This document shows positions 7,481 to 16,211 of a DNA stretch of 30,083 bases, piece by piece. Under the pieces are notes generated by a model that ran no database searches, was not told the origin of the DNA, and was given only the letters and a program-made list of their open reading frames with translations. The stretch covers positions 1 to 30,083 of the forward strand of contig JAFWRL010000143.1 in assembly GCA_017520105.1 (NCBI GenBank). The letters are read 5' to 3'. How positions within the stretch are numbered: position 1 is the stretch's first letter; each line of letters opens with the position of its first letter. Source of the stretch: Fibrobacter sp. (GTDB lineage: Bacteria > Fibrobacterota > Fibrobacteria > Fibrobacterales > Fibrobacteraceae). A program made the translations under genes and the position numbers.

Positions 7481-9187
7481 TCACCATAACACCACCTTCG
7501 CGATTCTTGTGCCGGTGCGGACAAAGTACATTCCCGAACGAACGGAACGCACCTGGATTTCACAACCATAACCACGACGCACGACAACGCCGTTCACATC
7601 AAGTAAAGTCCACTTCACATTTTGCGTCAAGTGAATCACGCGAGCCGCACCATCGTAAACCGCAAACTTCGCCAACAAAGCCTCTGTCGCATGAACACTC
7701 CCAAGCCCAGTCAAATCTCCATTCCCCGAATCGGGCGGTGAGACCTTCGATGTGTCTTTGGGCGGTTCCACTTTAGGCAAATCCGTCTTCACGAGCTTTA
7801 TTTTTTGATTGTCCGTTCCCGTACGAACCCATGTGATGACCGGCATTCCGACTTCCTTCGAGACGTTCAGCACATCACCGAGGTAATCGCTATCGTAGTC
7901 GGCAAATAGATAATAGCCCTTGGTGACGGATGCGTTTTCAATACGAATTTCACAGGCTTTCGTCGATGTTTTTACCGTGTCCAAAAGTGTTGTCGGCGGG
8001 CAGTAATACTTTTTCGTTTTGAAGTTCTGCAACGTGTAATAGCGGGCGGAATCGCCATGCGCAAGCACCCAAAGCTGAGCCACGTTCTTTTCATCGGCAG
8101 TTTGCTGCATCACCATTCCTTCACTATCTTCGAGAGCCAAATTGCTATGCGAAACGGTCAAGCGGTAACCGCCCTCATCAAGCAACGCATTGTTGACCGG
8201 GTCCACACCACTGGTGCGTTTGATTTTCTGGATGTTCCCGTCGCGGTCGTAATAGAGGTAGTCGATGTTTACGGAACGGCGGTACGTCCAGCCGCCCGGA
8301 GAATTCGCACCGTGGTACATGAAATACCAGTGCCCAAGATACTTGAAAATCGCCTGATGGTTCGTCTCGGAATTGTCCATTTTGTCGTTGATGACGCCTT
8401 TTTGCGTCCACGGTCCGTTCAAGCTCGGCGCCATGGAATAATTCGTCGTCGAGGGGTAGCCCGCCGCATAGCTGAAATAGTAATTTCCGCGGAAATAGTG
8501 CATCCACGGAGCTTCAAAGAAGTCCTTGATTTTGATGTCTTCGGGTGTGCTAGCAAGCTCAATCATGTTTTCCTTGAGCTTCACGCGGCGTCCCGCATTC
8601 CACGAACCCCAGTACATCCAGATGTCGTCACCATCGTAGAAAATCGCAGGGTCAATATTCAGTACGACATCATTCGGCGTATTGTCCGTGATGAGAGCCT
8701 GCCCGATAGCATCTTTCCACGGTCCGGACGGATGGTCCGCCACAGCAACACCAATCGCAAAGCCTTCACTCCCCTTCTCTTTGATTGTCCCGTGATGGAT
8801 GGCCACGTACCAATAAAACTTGCCATTCCTGTATTCGCAGTGCCCCGCAAAAGCGCTCGCATTCGCCCATTTGAACGTCTTGACACTCAAAACAGCACCG
8901 TAATCGTGATAATGCTCCATATCGTCGGTCACGAGCACGTGCCAGTCGTTCATGATGAACGCTTTATTGTTATTGCCCTGCGGCCCCTGTTCGTCGTGGC
9001 CCGCAAAAATAAAGAGCGAGTCGTTATGCACGAGCGCCGCGGCATCGGCGGAATAAAAAGCCGTTGTCAACGGATTTGCAGCCTTGGCAAACGCAAAGCA
9101 CAAAGCAATTATAAGGAAAACGCAAAAGCACGCATCACAGACAATGCGTTTCAACCTAGAAAGGAATTCAAATTTCCTAATCTCCAT
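7481..9187 (-). CDS. secreted GH43 xylosidase/arabinofuranosidase-like enzyme with ricin-type module
   Basis: A 568-residue secreted enzyme. The signal peptide is unusually long with a charged start (MEIRKFEFLSRLKR) and a hydrophobic core to about residue 36. The GH43 propeller covers about 40-325, with Asp48 (YSADAA), Asp179 (NIDPAI) and Glu225 (FFEAPW) as base, pKa tuner and acid. The EAPW block and the sugar-pocket pattern fit beta-xylosidase or alpha-L-arabinofuranosidase subfamilies rather than endo-arabinanases. About 335-455 is a ricin-type beta-trefoil (LWVLAHGD, YYTLQN, KKYYC). A Pro-rich linker leads to a C-terminal sorting tail (WTLLDVNGVVVRRGYG ... GMYFVRTG). The ATG at 9187 is preferred because GGAG sits six bases upstream; an ATG at 9193 is possible. 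It is the first gene of the GH43 group, so it would be made first. Exact substrate not determinable from sequence. Confidence 0.88.
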   Translation of the reverse strand: MEIRKFEFLSRLKRIVCDACFCVFLIIALCFAFAKAANPLTTAFYSADAAALVHNDSLFIFAGHDEQGPQGNNNKAFIMNDWHVLVTDDMEHYHDYGAVLSVKTFKWANASAFAGHCEYRNGKFYWYVAIHHGTIKEKGSEGFAIGVAVADHPSGPWKDAIGQALITDNTPNDVVLNIDPAIFYDGDDIWMYWGSWNAGRRVKLKENMIELASTPEDIKIKDFFEAPWMHYFRGNYYFSYAAGYPSTTNYSMAPSLNGPWTQKGVINDKMDNSETNHQAIFKYLGHWYFMYHGANSPGGWTYRRSVNIDYLYYDRDGNIQKIKRTSGVDPVNNALLDEGGYRLTVSHSNLALEDSEGMVMQQTADEKNVAQLWVLAHGDSARYYTLQNFKTKKYYCPPTTLLDTVKTSTKACEIRIENASVTKGYYLFADYDSDYLGDVLNVSKEVGMPVITWVRTGTDNQKIKLVKTDLPKVEPPKDTSKVSPPDSGNGDLTGLGSVHATEALLAKFAVYDGAARVIHLTQNVKWTLLDVNGVVVRRGYGCEIQVRSVRSGMYFVRTGTRIAKVVLW

Positions 9188-9220
9188 AAACATCTCCGTT
9201 CCACCTCTCAACAACCTTTA

Positions 9221-9228
9221 CAAATATA
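9221..9228 (-). promoter_or_regulatory. candidate -10/-7 element for the GH43 transcript
   Basis: TATATTTG on the minus strand matches the Bacteroidetes-type -7 consensus TAnnTTTG. A start of transcription near 9215 would give a leader of about 28 bases containing the GGAG. No TTG at the expected -33 position was found, so support is partial. Confidence 0.4.
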
Positions 9229-9660
9229 TATTAAAAATTATTAAAAGTCCACATATTTATTTATAACATTGCTTATTTTTTGATAAAATTCCGTAAACAA
9301 TCTACATTTTTATGAATTAAAAGTCAACAGTTTGAATTAAGTGCAGCAGAAACGGTCATGCCAGACAGATTCTATTCTAAGCAACGCCGAATGATGCTGG
9401 CATAATCTTCTCATTTATGATAGAAAAGAGACTCTCGATCAAATCGGGAATGACATACCTTGTCTAACGACTAAAAGCCATTGACCAACGACCAAGAAAT
9501 ATTGTCGAATAACTGACCAGCAATAGGCAAAACGTATCATTAAGATTGCATATGATTCAACCGACAAAAAATTTCATTTATTTAAAAATTTTCACAGTAA
9601 ACAAGCAAAAAAAAGGAAGTATATTACCTACTGGGTTAACTTAAATTTAGAGAGTTGATT
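9229..9660. other. divergent intergenic region with repeats
   Basis: 432 bases between the divergent GH43 and jelly-roll clusters. It holds an AT-rich stretch (9229-9340), an inverted repeat ATGCCAG (9358-9364) / CTGGCAT (9397-9403), a decayed hairpin repeat ending CGGGAATGACA (9430-9457), and a heptamer-like tract (9465-9499: TAACGAC, TAAAAGC, CATTGAC, CAACGAC, CAAGAAA). No ORF or RNA gene was recognised. A TAAATTTA element at 9642-9649 is a possible -10 for the gene at 9661 but lies very close to its start. Confidence 0.5.
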
Positions 9661-10635
9661 ATGGAAAAAATCATGTTGGCTGCACTTTGCGCCGCATCTG
9701 CAACACTTGCCGCAGGCACATTCGAAACTTGGAATGGAGCTAAAGCTTATGGAGACGCTAATTCTAGCCCTCAGATCCATACAGGTCTTGGCAATGGACT
9801 CGAGACCGAAGGCTATTGGTATTCTTACAACGACAATAACAATTCGGGATTATCTAAAATTATCTGGCCTGTACCGATAGATCCAATTTACGCTGAACAA
9901 AGTTTAGAGCCCGTCATTTACGAATGCAAAGGCTTTTGTGGCACAGCAATTCTAGACAAAGGATCTTATGAATACGATCCGTTTGTCGGCGTGGGTTTCA
10001 ATGTCGTTGGCCAAATTTCGGAAACAGATCAAAATCCAGCTACCGGCAACGCATCTTCATGGGGTGGACTCTGCGTAACCTACACGTCTGACACGGATAT
10101 AGCCTTGGAACTCGGTCTTGGCAATGATGTCGATTCCACTATCAATTATGCAAATCCGACAGTAAAGCTCCCTGCATCCAAAACAGGGAACAAGGTTGTC
10201 GCTTCATGGTCCGACTTTAAACAACCCTCATGGTACGATGGCGCTGTTAAATTTGACGGAGAAACAGCAGCAAAGCAACTTGCCGGCGTACACTTTAAAA
10301 TTCAAGCAGAACCTGGCGAATACAAGTTCAACATTTGTGCCGTTGGACCGAAAGATGGCTCATGCCCTGAAAAATGCGGCTTGTCTAGTGCAGGGATTCA
10401 AATTGCTCGCGGAACATCCGCAGTCAAGGCCATTTTAAATGGACGCTCGCTTGGATTTACAGGAATCAAGTCCACCGCCACCATCGAAATATTGAACTCG
10501 CTTGGGCAAGTCGTGATGAAGGGCGCCATTGGTTACACCGCAACGCTTAACCTTGCATCGCTCGATGCGGGATTTTATATGGTGCGTGTCAGCGGGAAAA
10601 ACGTGAATTTTGTAAAGAAGATCGTGCTGAGGTAA
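9661..10635 (+). CDS. secreted jelly-roll protein with type IX sorting tail, paralogue 1
   Basis: A 324-residue secreted protein. Residues 1-18 are a signal peptide ending LAA. The central region (about 20-235) has the look of a CBM11/CBM30-like beta-sandwich: FETWNG at the start, a cysteine pair CKGFCGTAILDK, PFVGVGFNVVG, WGGLCVTYTSDTD, ELGLG, and a final pattern SWSDFKQPSWYDG ... GEYKFNICAVG. The C-terminal 75 residues form a type A type IX sorting domain (NSLGQVVMKG, LNLASLDAGFYMVRVSG, KKIVLR). No catalytic motif was seen, so a glycan-binding role is inferred, not shown. The start ATG at 9661 has GAGAG upstream; the in-frame TTG six bases earlier is less likely. It is followed 75 bases later by a close paralogue with a repeat hairpin in between. 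Confidence 0.8.
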   Translation: MEKIMLAALCAASATLAAGTFETWNGAKAYGDANSSPQIHTGLGNGLETEGYWYSYNDNNNSGLSKIIWPVPIDPIYAEQSLEPVIYECKGFCGTAILDKGSYEYDPFVGVGFNVVGQISETDQNPATGNASSWGGLCVTYTSDTDIALELGLGNDVDSTINYANPTVKLPASKTGNKVVASWSDFKQPSWYDGAVKFDGETAAKQLAGVHFKIQAEPGEYKFNICAVGPKDGSCPEKCGLSSAGIQIARGTSAVKAILNGRSLGFTGIKSTATIEILNSLGQVVMKGAIGYTATLNLASLDAGFYMVRVSGKNVNFVKKIVLR

Positions 10636-10651
10636 AGCAAAACGAGATATA

Positions 10652-10684
10652 ATGGATCCCCTACGCTTCGCTCCAAGGATGACG
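10652..10684 (+). repeat. dispersed hairpin repeat, GGATCC...AGGATGAC type
   Basis: TGGATCCCCTACG, a TTCG loop region, then CCAAGGATGACG. It shares both ends with copies at 7343-7384 and (inverted) 21385-21428. It sits between two tandem paralogues that may be co-transcribed. Confidence 0.6.
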
Positions 10685-10710
10685 AATCTAGGGTGACGTC
10701 GGAATTGATT

Positions 10711-11685
10711 ATGAAAAAGATAACGATAGCAGCACTTTGCGCAGCAACAGCAACTTTTGCAGGCTCATTCGAAACCTGGAACGGAGCTGATGGCGTTTAC
10801 AAAGTTGAAACCGGACTAGGCAACGAAACAGGAACTTATGGAATATGGTACGATTTCGATGATAGGGCATATAGCGGAATCTCTGCAATCCGTTACGAAA
10901 TTAACGCATGCTATGATTTCGATTCCGATTGTATCAAACATTTCTTTGACCCAATCATAGATTACTGCGACGGAATTTGCGGAACAGCCGTTTTAGACAA
11001 AGAAACAGTTACAACAACTCCTTTCGTGGGAGTCGGTTTCAATGTCGTTGGCGAAACTTCGAACATCAACACAATTCCTGCCGCAGGTGACGCCTCCGCC
11101 TGGGGCGGGCTCTGCGTGACCTACACATCGGACACTGATTTGGCTTTGGAACTCGGCCTTGGCGAAGCAATCGATTCCACAATCAATTACGCAAACCCAA
11201 CCGTAAAACTTCCCGCTTCCAAAACAGGGAACAAAGTTGTTGTCTCTTGGTCTGATTTCAAGCAGCCTTCGTCGTACAACGGCTCTGTTAAAATTGACGG
11301 TGAAACAGCAGCAAAGCAACTTGTCGGTGTGCATTTCAAAATTCAGGCGGACCCTGGCGAATACGAATTTAGAATTTGCGCCGTTGGACCGAAAGACGGA
11401 ACATGCCCGGAGAAATGCGGCATCCCAACCCCGCCGGAAGCCATCAAGATTACTCGCGTAACTTCTACAGTCAATGCTATTATGAACGGTCGCACGCTCG
11501 GATTCACGGGCATCAAATACACTGCAACTGTCGAAGTGATGAATTCTCTCGGACAAATCGTGATGAAAGGCTCTATTGATAACGTTGCGACAACGCTTAA
11601 CCTCGCCGCACTTAAAGCTGGGATTTACATGGTGCGTGTCAGTGGGAAAAACGTGAATTTAGCGAAGAAGATTGCATTGAGGTAA
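10711..11685 (+). CDS. secreted jelly-roll protein with type IX sorting tail, paralogue 2
   Basis: A 324-residue protein with the same layout as the gene before it: signal peptide (MKKITIAALCAATATFA), FETWNG, a Cys pair CDGICGTAVLDK, PFVGVGFNVVG, WGGLCVTYTSDTD and a C-terminal sorting tail (IYMVRVSG ... KKIALR). The stretch STINYANPTVKLPASKTGNK is identical to paralogue 1, suggesting recent duplication or gene conversion. It has an extra cysteine (ACYDFDSDC) that may form a second disulfide. The ATG at 10711 is chosen because the signal peptide starts there; an in-frame GTG at 10693 would add six residues with no benefit. Function is presumed to be binding of plant or cell-surface glycan, by inference. 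Confidence 0.8.
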   Translation: MKKITIAALCAATATFAGSFETWNGADGVYKVETGLGNETGTYGIWYDFDDRAYSGISAIRYEINACYDFDSDCIKHFFDPIIDYCDGICGTAVLDKETVTTTPFVGVGFNVVGETSNINTIPAAGDASAWGGLCVTYTSDTDLALELGLGEAIDSTINYANPTVKLPASKTGNKVVVSWSDFKQPSSYNGSVKIDGETAAKQLVGVHFKIQADPGEYEFRICAVGPKDGTCPEKCGIPTPPEAIKITRVTSTVNAIMNGRTLGFTGIKYTATVEVMNSLGQIVMKGSIDNVATTLNLAALKAGIYMVRVSGKNVNLAKKIALR

Positions 11686-11703
11686 AACTGTTCAAGATGG
11701 AGA

Positions 11704-11785
11704 TTCCCACCTAAAGGTGGCCATGCGCACTAAGGCAAATAGTTGCCAAGTGCTGTCCGCCCGCTCGGAGGCCGGAATAACAAAT
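11704..11785 (+). repeat. cluster of degenerate hairpin repeats
   Basis: Three small structures: CCACC-TAAA-GGTGG (11707-11720) after GGAGATTC; GGCAA-ATAG-TTGCC (11734-11747); and CCGCTCGGAGGCCGGAATAAC (11761-11781, with a variant of the GGAATGAC tail). They are decayed relatives of the hairpins at 13069 and 16180. Confidence 0.5.
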
Positions 11786-11790
11786 GCAAA

Positions 11791-11828
11791 AAAAATGCCC
11801 ACGGGTTTAATATCCGCGGGCTATTTTT
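11791..11828 (+). terminator. Rho-independent terminator after paralogue 2
   Basis: GCCCACGG (11797-11804) pairs with CCGCGGGC (11814-11821) with one mismatch and a nine-base loop. AAAAA precedes and TATTTTT follows. Confidence 0.8.
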
Positions 11829-12057
11829 CATTTATCGACACAACCACAACGTATACAGCACATTTTGTACTATATAGTCATTACTTTACATTAAATTCAC
11901 ATTTTCAAAACACATTAATTCATCTTAATTCCGTATCATAAAAATACAATTCATAACAAATACATACTTTTTACTTTTATCGGTTCAACTATTATAATAT
12001 TCAAATAAAAGTTGTATATCTTATTAATAAAATAACAATCGGACTAAGGAGGAAACC
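11829..12057 (+). promoter_or_regulatory. AT-rich promoter and leader of paralogue 3
   Basis: A very AT-rich 229-base region between the terminator and the next gene. TATAAT at 11993-11998 is the best -10 candidate, with no clear -35. AAGGAGG lies five bases before the ATG at 12058, the strongest Shine-Dalgarno among the three paralogues. No ORF with a start signal was found here. Confidence 0.4.
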
Positions 12058-12999
12058 ATGAATAACATAATCAAACTAGCAGCAGCTTTCTGCGCAGTAT
12101 CAGCAGTATATGCAGCAGGAACTTTCCAACTATGGGACGGAGAAGAAGGCAAGCCGCAGGTTCAAACTGGACTTGACAACAACTCCGAAACATCGGGTTA
12201 TTGGTTCAGTTATGCGGACAACGATGACGGAGGAAAATCGAAAGTCGTTTGGCCCGTTGATACAAGAACCGATACAGGAGAATCATTAGAAGCGGTAATC
12301 ACGCACTGCAAAGGCGTTTGCGGCACCGCCATATTGTCCAAGTCAACATTAAAGTATAATCCCTTTGTCGGTATTGGTTTTAATATTGCCGGAGAACCTA
12401 TTGGTGGTGGTGATCCAGATGCCGCCGACGCAACGGATTGGGGTGGACTTTGTATCACATATACCTCAGATACACAAGCCGATCTCGAACTTGGTCTCGG
12501 GACATTCGACCCTGAAATAGAATACGCAAACCCAGTCGCCAAACTTTCTAAAGCAACAGAGGCCCCGGTAATGAGAGCTATTCCCTGGGACAAGTTTTCA
12601 CAACCAAGCTGGTACACCGGTTCCACCAAAATCTCAGGACCAGAAGCGGCCAAGAGGCTCGTTGCAGTCAAATTCAAGATTCAAGCTGTTGATGGTGAAT
12701 ACAAATTCAACATCAAAAAAATCGGTCCCTATACGGCCTGTAGCCAAGGCGAGGCAATCAAGGTTGCTCGCGGAGCTTCTGCCATCAAGACGATTTTGAA
12801 CGGACGCACGCTCGAATTCATGGGAGTCAAGTCCGCCGCAACAGTCGAAATCAAGAACTCTCTTGGACAAGTCGTGATGAAAAGCTCTATTGATAACGCC
12901 GCAGCGAAACTTAATCTTACATCGCTCGATGCGGGAATCTACATGGTGCAAGTTAGCGGGAAAAACGTCAATTTTGCAAAGAAAATCACGCTGAGGTAA
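12058..12999 (+). CDS. secreted jelly-roll protein with type IX sorting tail, paralogue 3
   Basis: A 313-residue member of the same family, more diverged than the first two. The signal peptide ends VYAAG. FQLWDG replaces FETWNG. CKGVCGTAILSK, PFVGIGFNIAG, WGGLCITYTSDTQ, ELGLG and FSQPSWYTG are kept, while the KCG-containing cysteine stretch before the tail is missing. The sorting tail (NSLGQVVMKS, LNLTSLDAGIYMVQVSG, KKITLR) is nearly identical to the other two. It has its own promoter region and strong Shine-Dalgarno and ends in a strong terminator, so it is probably a single-gene transcript regulated apart from paralogues 1 and 2. Confidence 0.8.
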   Translation: MNNIIKLAAAFCAVSAVYAAGTFQLWDGEEGKPQVQTGLDNNSETSGYWFSYADNDDGGKSKVVWPVDTRTDTGESLEAVITHCKGVCGTAILSKSTLKYNPFVGIGFNIAGEPIGGGDPDAADATDWGGLCITYTSDTQADLELGLGTFDPEIEYANPVAKLSKATEAPVMRAIPWDKFSQPSWYTGSTKISGPEAAKRLVAVKFKIQAVDGEYKFNIKKIGPYTACSQGEAIKVARGASAIKTILNGRTLEFMGVKSAATVEIKNSLGQVVMKSSIDNAAAKLNLTSLDAGIYMVQVSGKNVNFAKKITLR

Positions 13000-13012
13000 T
13001 TTGACAATAACA

Positions 13013-13056
13013 AAAAAAAGCAGCCCCCGGGTTTTCTCTCTCCCGAGGGCTGTTTT
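13013..13056 (+). terminator. strong Rho-independent terminator after paralogue 3
   Basis: CAGCCC-C-CGGG (13021-13031) pairs with CCCG-A-GGGCTG (13042-13052), with one internal mismatch, preceded by eight As and followed by TTTT. Confidence 0.9.
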
Positions 13057-13064
13057 ATCAAGAA

Positions 13065-13094
13065 GGAGATTCCCGGTCAAGCCGGGAATGACAT
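13065..13094 (+). repeat. dispersed hairpin repeat, GGAGATYCCCGG type
   Basis: ATTCCCGG (13069-13076), loop TCAAG, CCGGGAAT (13082-13089), then GACA. It is the same element as 16176-16204 with a compensatory pair change (T-A here, C-G there). Confidence 0.8.
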
Positions 13095-13108
13095 TCTTTT
13101 AATTACGT

Positions 13109-13166
13109 GTGAGCAACAAACGCCTCGTATTAACGAGGCGTGGTTGCGAGAGTGAGCGTCGCTCAC
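13109..13166. other. nested inverted repeats downstream of mdh
   Basis: A perfect nine-base stem ACGCCTCGT (13120-13128) / ACGAGGCGT (13133-13141) with loop ATTA. A second hairpin GTGAGC-GTC-GCTCAC is at 13152-13166. A further GTGAGC at 13109-13114 could pair with the same GCTCAC, enclosing the first hairpin. It lies 30 bases beyond the mdh stop on the minus strand, so it may act in mdh 3' end formation, though no U tract follows. Confidence 0.55.
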
Positions 13167-13195
13167 ATATTTCTATTTGATTCTGACGCGAACGG

Positions 13196-14227
<1,032 letters not shown>

Positions 14228-14237
14228 TTATTTATTT

Positions 14238-14370
14238 GAGGGGAAAGAGGGGAAAGCCTTCCCCTCGCTCCAGCCCCGGCATACGTCATTGCGAGGAACA
14301 TGGTGACGAAGCAATCTACGCCGGGTCTTCCGCTCCCCCTTCGCCTAGGGACTCCGCCCCTAAGACCCCA
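14238..14370 (+). repeat. repeat-rich spacer upstream of mdh
   Basis: Holds a perfect inverted repeat GAGGGGAA-AGCC-TTCCCCTC (14247-14266), a CATTGCGAGGAAC ... GACGAAGCAAT element (14285-14316) and a G/C-rich stretch with CTCCGCCCC. These look like dispersed intergenic repeats rather than regulatory sites of one gene. Confidence 0.55.
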
Positions 14371-14408
14371 CAAAAAAGAACAAATATGCATATTTCTATA
14401 TTAATTAT

Positions 14409-14744
14409 ATGAAATTCATAACGACCCTTATATTGTGCATTTTTCTACTAGCACCATCTAGTTTTGCAATATCGCTAACCCCTCCGCAAATTTATGCTGT
14501 TAAAGAAAGCAGAACAATAGAAAATACAGATGATATAGAAGAAACATTCAAAATGCCTCAGTATATGGCTCGTGTCAGCGGCGTAGCACTCGCACTAATG
14601 GGATTAATATTAACCGAAAAAGGTGTATTAAACCTTACCGATAAAGAGCTTAATTCCAGCAATGGAGGCGAAACCCAAATGGGTCTTATAGCAGGCATCG
14701 GAATGATGATTTTGGGCGGTTTCTGCATTTACTGGTCATTCTAG
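14409..14744 (+). CDS. small membrane protein with signal peptide, unknown function
   Basis: A 111-residue protein. Residues 1-20 look like a cleavable signal peptide (LAPSSFA). Two further hydrophobic segments lie at about 55-70 and 90-110, joined by a polar loop containing NSSNGGETQ. The last segment ends at the C-terminus (GGFCIYWSF). I do not recognise the family. The ATG at 14409 has no Shine-Dalgarno; TATATTAATT lies just upstream, so the message may have a very short leader. Codon use is more AT-rich than in hisS next door. Being small and without homology that I can name, it could be a spurious frame, but the clear signal peptide and stop position favour a real gene. Confidence 0.6.
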   Translation: MKFITTLILCIFLLAPSSFAISLTPPQIYAVKESRTIENTDDIEETFKMPQYMARVSGVALALMGLILTEKGVLNLTDKELNSSNGGETQMGLIAGIGMMILGGFCIYWSF

Positions 14745-14765
14745 CACGACATCACAAAAGAACGC

Positions 14766-14795
14766 TTCAGGAATGACAATGCGTCGGGAATGACA
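14766..14795 (+). repeat. two decayed GGAATGACA tails
   Basis: AGGAATGACA (14770-14779) and GGGAATGACA (14785-14794) occur 15 bases apart. They are remnants of the dispersed hairpin family without a clear stem. Confidence 0.45.
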
Positions 14796-14813
14796 GGGCT
14801 TTTTCCGCCCGCA

Positions 14814-14848
14814 TTTCTAGTAACTCATAACTAGTAACTAGTAACTAT
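14814..14848 (+). repeat. degenerate tandem heptamer repeat upstream of hisS
   Basis: Five seven-base units in phase: TTTCTAG, TAACTCA, TAACTAG, TAACTAG, TAACTAT. The tract ends six bases before the TATCTTTA element of hisS. Confidence 0.7.
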
Positions 14849-14853
14849 TTTTC

Positions 14854-14861
14854 TATCTTTA
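14854..14861 (+). promoter_or_regulatory. candidate -10/-7 element of hisS
   Basis: TATCTTTA lies eight bases before the hisS ATG. The string TTCTATCTTTA (14851-14861) recurs at 24605-24615 upstream of the ATP-grasp gene. If it is the -7 element, the hisS mRNA would have almost no leader. Confidence 0.35.
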
Positions 14862-14869
14862 CCCGCACT

Positions 14870-16174
14870 ATGAGTATTGCTATTCCTCAACTGCCTAAGG
14901 GCACACGCGATTTTTATCCGGAAGCCGAGCGCATCCAGAACTATATTTTTGATACATGGCGCAAAGTCGCCGAAAGTTTTGCCTACGAAGAATATGAAGG
15001 CCCGATGTTTGAGCATTTGGAGCTTTACACTGGGAAATCTGGTGATGAAATCGTTAGCCAGCTTTACAATTTTAAAGACAAGGGCGACCGCGAAATTGCA
15101 CTCCGCCCAGAAATGACCCCGACACTCGCCCGCCTCGTGATCCAGAAGGCCCGCGAACTCAAGAAGCCGTTCAAGTGGTTTTCCATGCCGCGCCTGTTCC
15201 GTTACGAAAAGGCACAGAAGGGCCGCCTCCGCGAATTTTTCCAGCTGAACATGGACATCATCGGTACCGAAAGCATCTACGCCGAAGCGGATTTGCTGGC
15301 TTCTATCGCGACAATGCTCCGCAAGTTCGGTCTCAAAGACAGCGATTTTGCCATTGGCGTTTCGAGCCGCAAGCTCCTCGCCACCTACCTCGAAGAAATT
15401 GGCGCCCCGAACCCGGCACTCGTTTACCCGGTTCTTGACCGCCGCTTGAAAATCGGGCCGGAAGCTTTTGCCAAAGCCTTGACGGAAGCAGGTCTTTCCG
15501 AATCGCAAATCAAGCAGCTCGACGATTTCATGAGCTGCAAGTCTATCGAAGAAGTGAAGGCCGCCGTCAAGAGCGAAAACGCAACAGCCGCCCTCGCCGA
15601 AATCGAAGACTTGTTTGCAACGCTTGCAGCCGCCGGCTTCAGCGAATGCGTGAACCTCGACCTATCCATTGTGCGCGGTCTCGCCTACTACACCGGCATC
15701 GTGTTCGAAGTGTTCGACAAGGGCAAATCAATGCGCGCTATCGCAGGCGGCGGACGTTACGACAGCCTCACTGAAAAGCTCGGTGGCGACCGCATCCCGG
15801 GCGTTGGCTTTGGCATGGGCGACGTGGTTTTGGCCGACCTCCTGCGCGAACGTGGACTTTTGCCGAGCCCCAAACAGCATGTCGATTTCTACATCGCAAG
15901 CTTCACGAACGACATGAAAAAGATTTTCGAAACGGCCCAGGTGTTCCGCGCCAACGGAAACTCCGTGTCGCACCCGCTTGCAACCATGAAGATGGGTAAG
16001 CAGCTGGACCAGGCGAACTACCAAGGCGCTTCTATCGTCGTTTATGTCGATGGCGACAAGGCAACTGAAGGCCAGTTCGAATTCAAGGACCTGCGCACCG
16101 GCACCATGCACGTGGGCGACGTTGCCGCGATTGTTGAACGCAGCAAGCAGAACATCGAAACAAAAAAGGCTTAA
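14870..16174 (+). CDS. hisS: histidine--tRNA ligase
   Basis: A 434-residue class II aminoacyl-tRNA synthetase charging tRNA-His in the cytoplasm. Motif 1 region PKGTRDFYP (9-17); motif 2 with the ATP-binding arginine in RLFRYEKAQKGRLREFFQ; the histidine-specific blocks RGLAYYTGIVFEVF and AGGGRYD; motif 3 GFGMGDVVL; and an anticodon-binding domain over the last 95 residues. The length fits bacterial HisRS. The ATG at 14870 has no Shine-Dalgarno and a TATCTTTA promoter-like element only eight bases away, so the message may be near-leaderless. The gene is followed by a dispersed hairpin and, 37 bases after the stop, the SGNH-MBOAT operon. Read-through into that operon is possible since no U-tailed terminator was seen. 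Confidence 0.97.
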   Translation: MSIAIPQLPKGTRDFYPEAERIQNYIFDTWRKVAESFAYEEYEGPMFEHLELYTGKSGDEIVSQLYNFKDKGDREIALRPEMTPTLARLVIQKARELKKPFKWFSMPRLFRYEKAQKGRLREFFQLNMDIIGTESIYAEADLLASIATMLRKFGLKDSDFAIGVSSRKLLATYLEEIGAPNPALVYPVLDRRLKIGPEAFAKALTEAGLSESQIKQLDDFMSCKSIEEVKAAVKSENATAALAEIEDLFATLAAAGFSECVNLDLSIVRGLAYYTGIVFEVFDKGKSMRAIAGGGRYDSLTEKLGGDRIPGVGFGMGDVVLADLLRERGLLPSPKQHVDFYIASFTNDMKKIFETAQVFRANGNSVSHPLATMKMGKQLDQANYQGASIVVYVDGDKATEGQFEFKDLRTGTMHVGDVAAIVERSKQNIETKKA

Positions 16175-16175
16175 A

Positions 16176-16204
16176 GGAGATCCCCGGTCAAGCCGGGGAT
16201 GACA
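16176..16204 (+). repeat. dispersed hairpin repeat, GGAGATYCCCGG type
   Basis: ATCCCCGG (16180-16187), loop TCAAG, CCGGGGAT (16193-16200), then GACAT. It lies directly between hisS and the next start codon. The stem differs from 13069-13089 by a paired C-G for T-A change. Confidence 0.85.
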
Positions 16205-16211
16205 TCTCTGC

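Noticed and set aside
8057..9244. Plus-strand open frame opposite the ricin-type GH43
   Set aside because: No Shine-Dalgarno, odd composition, and the minus-strand GH43 catalytic residues are intact.
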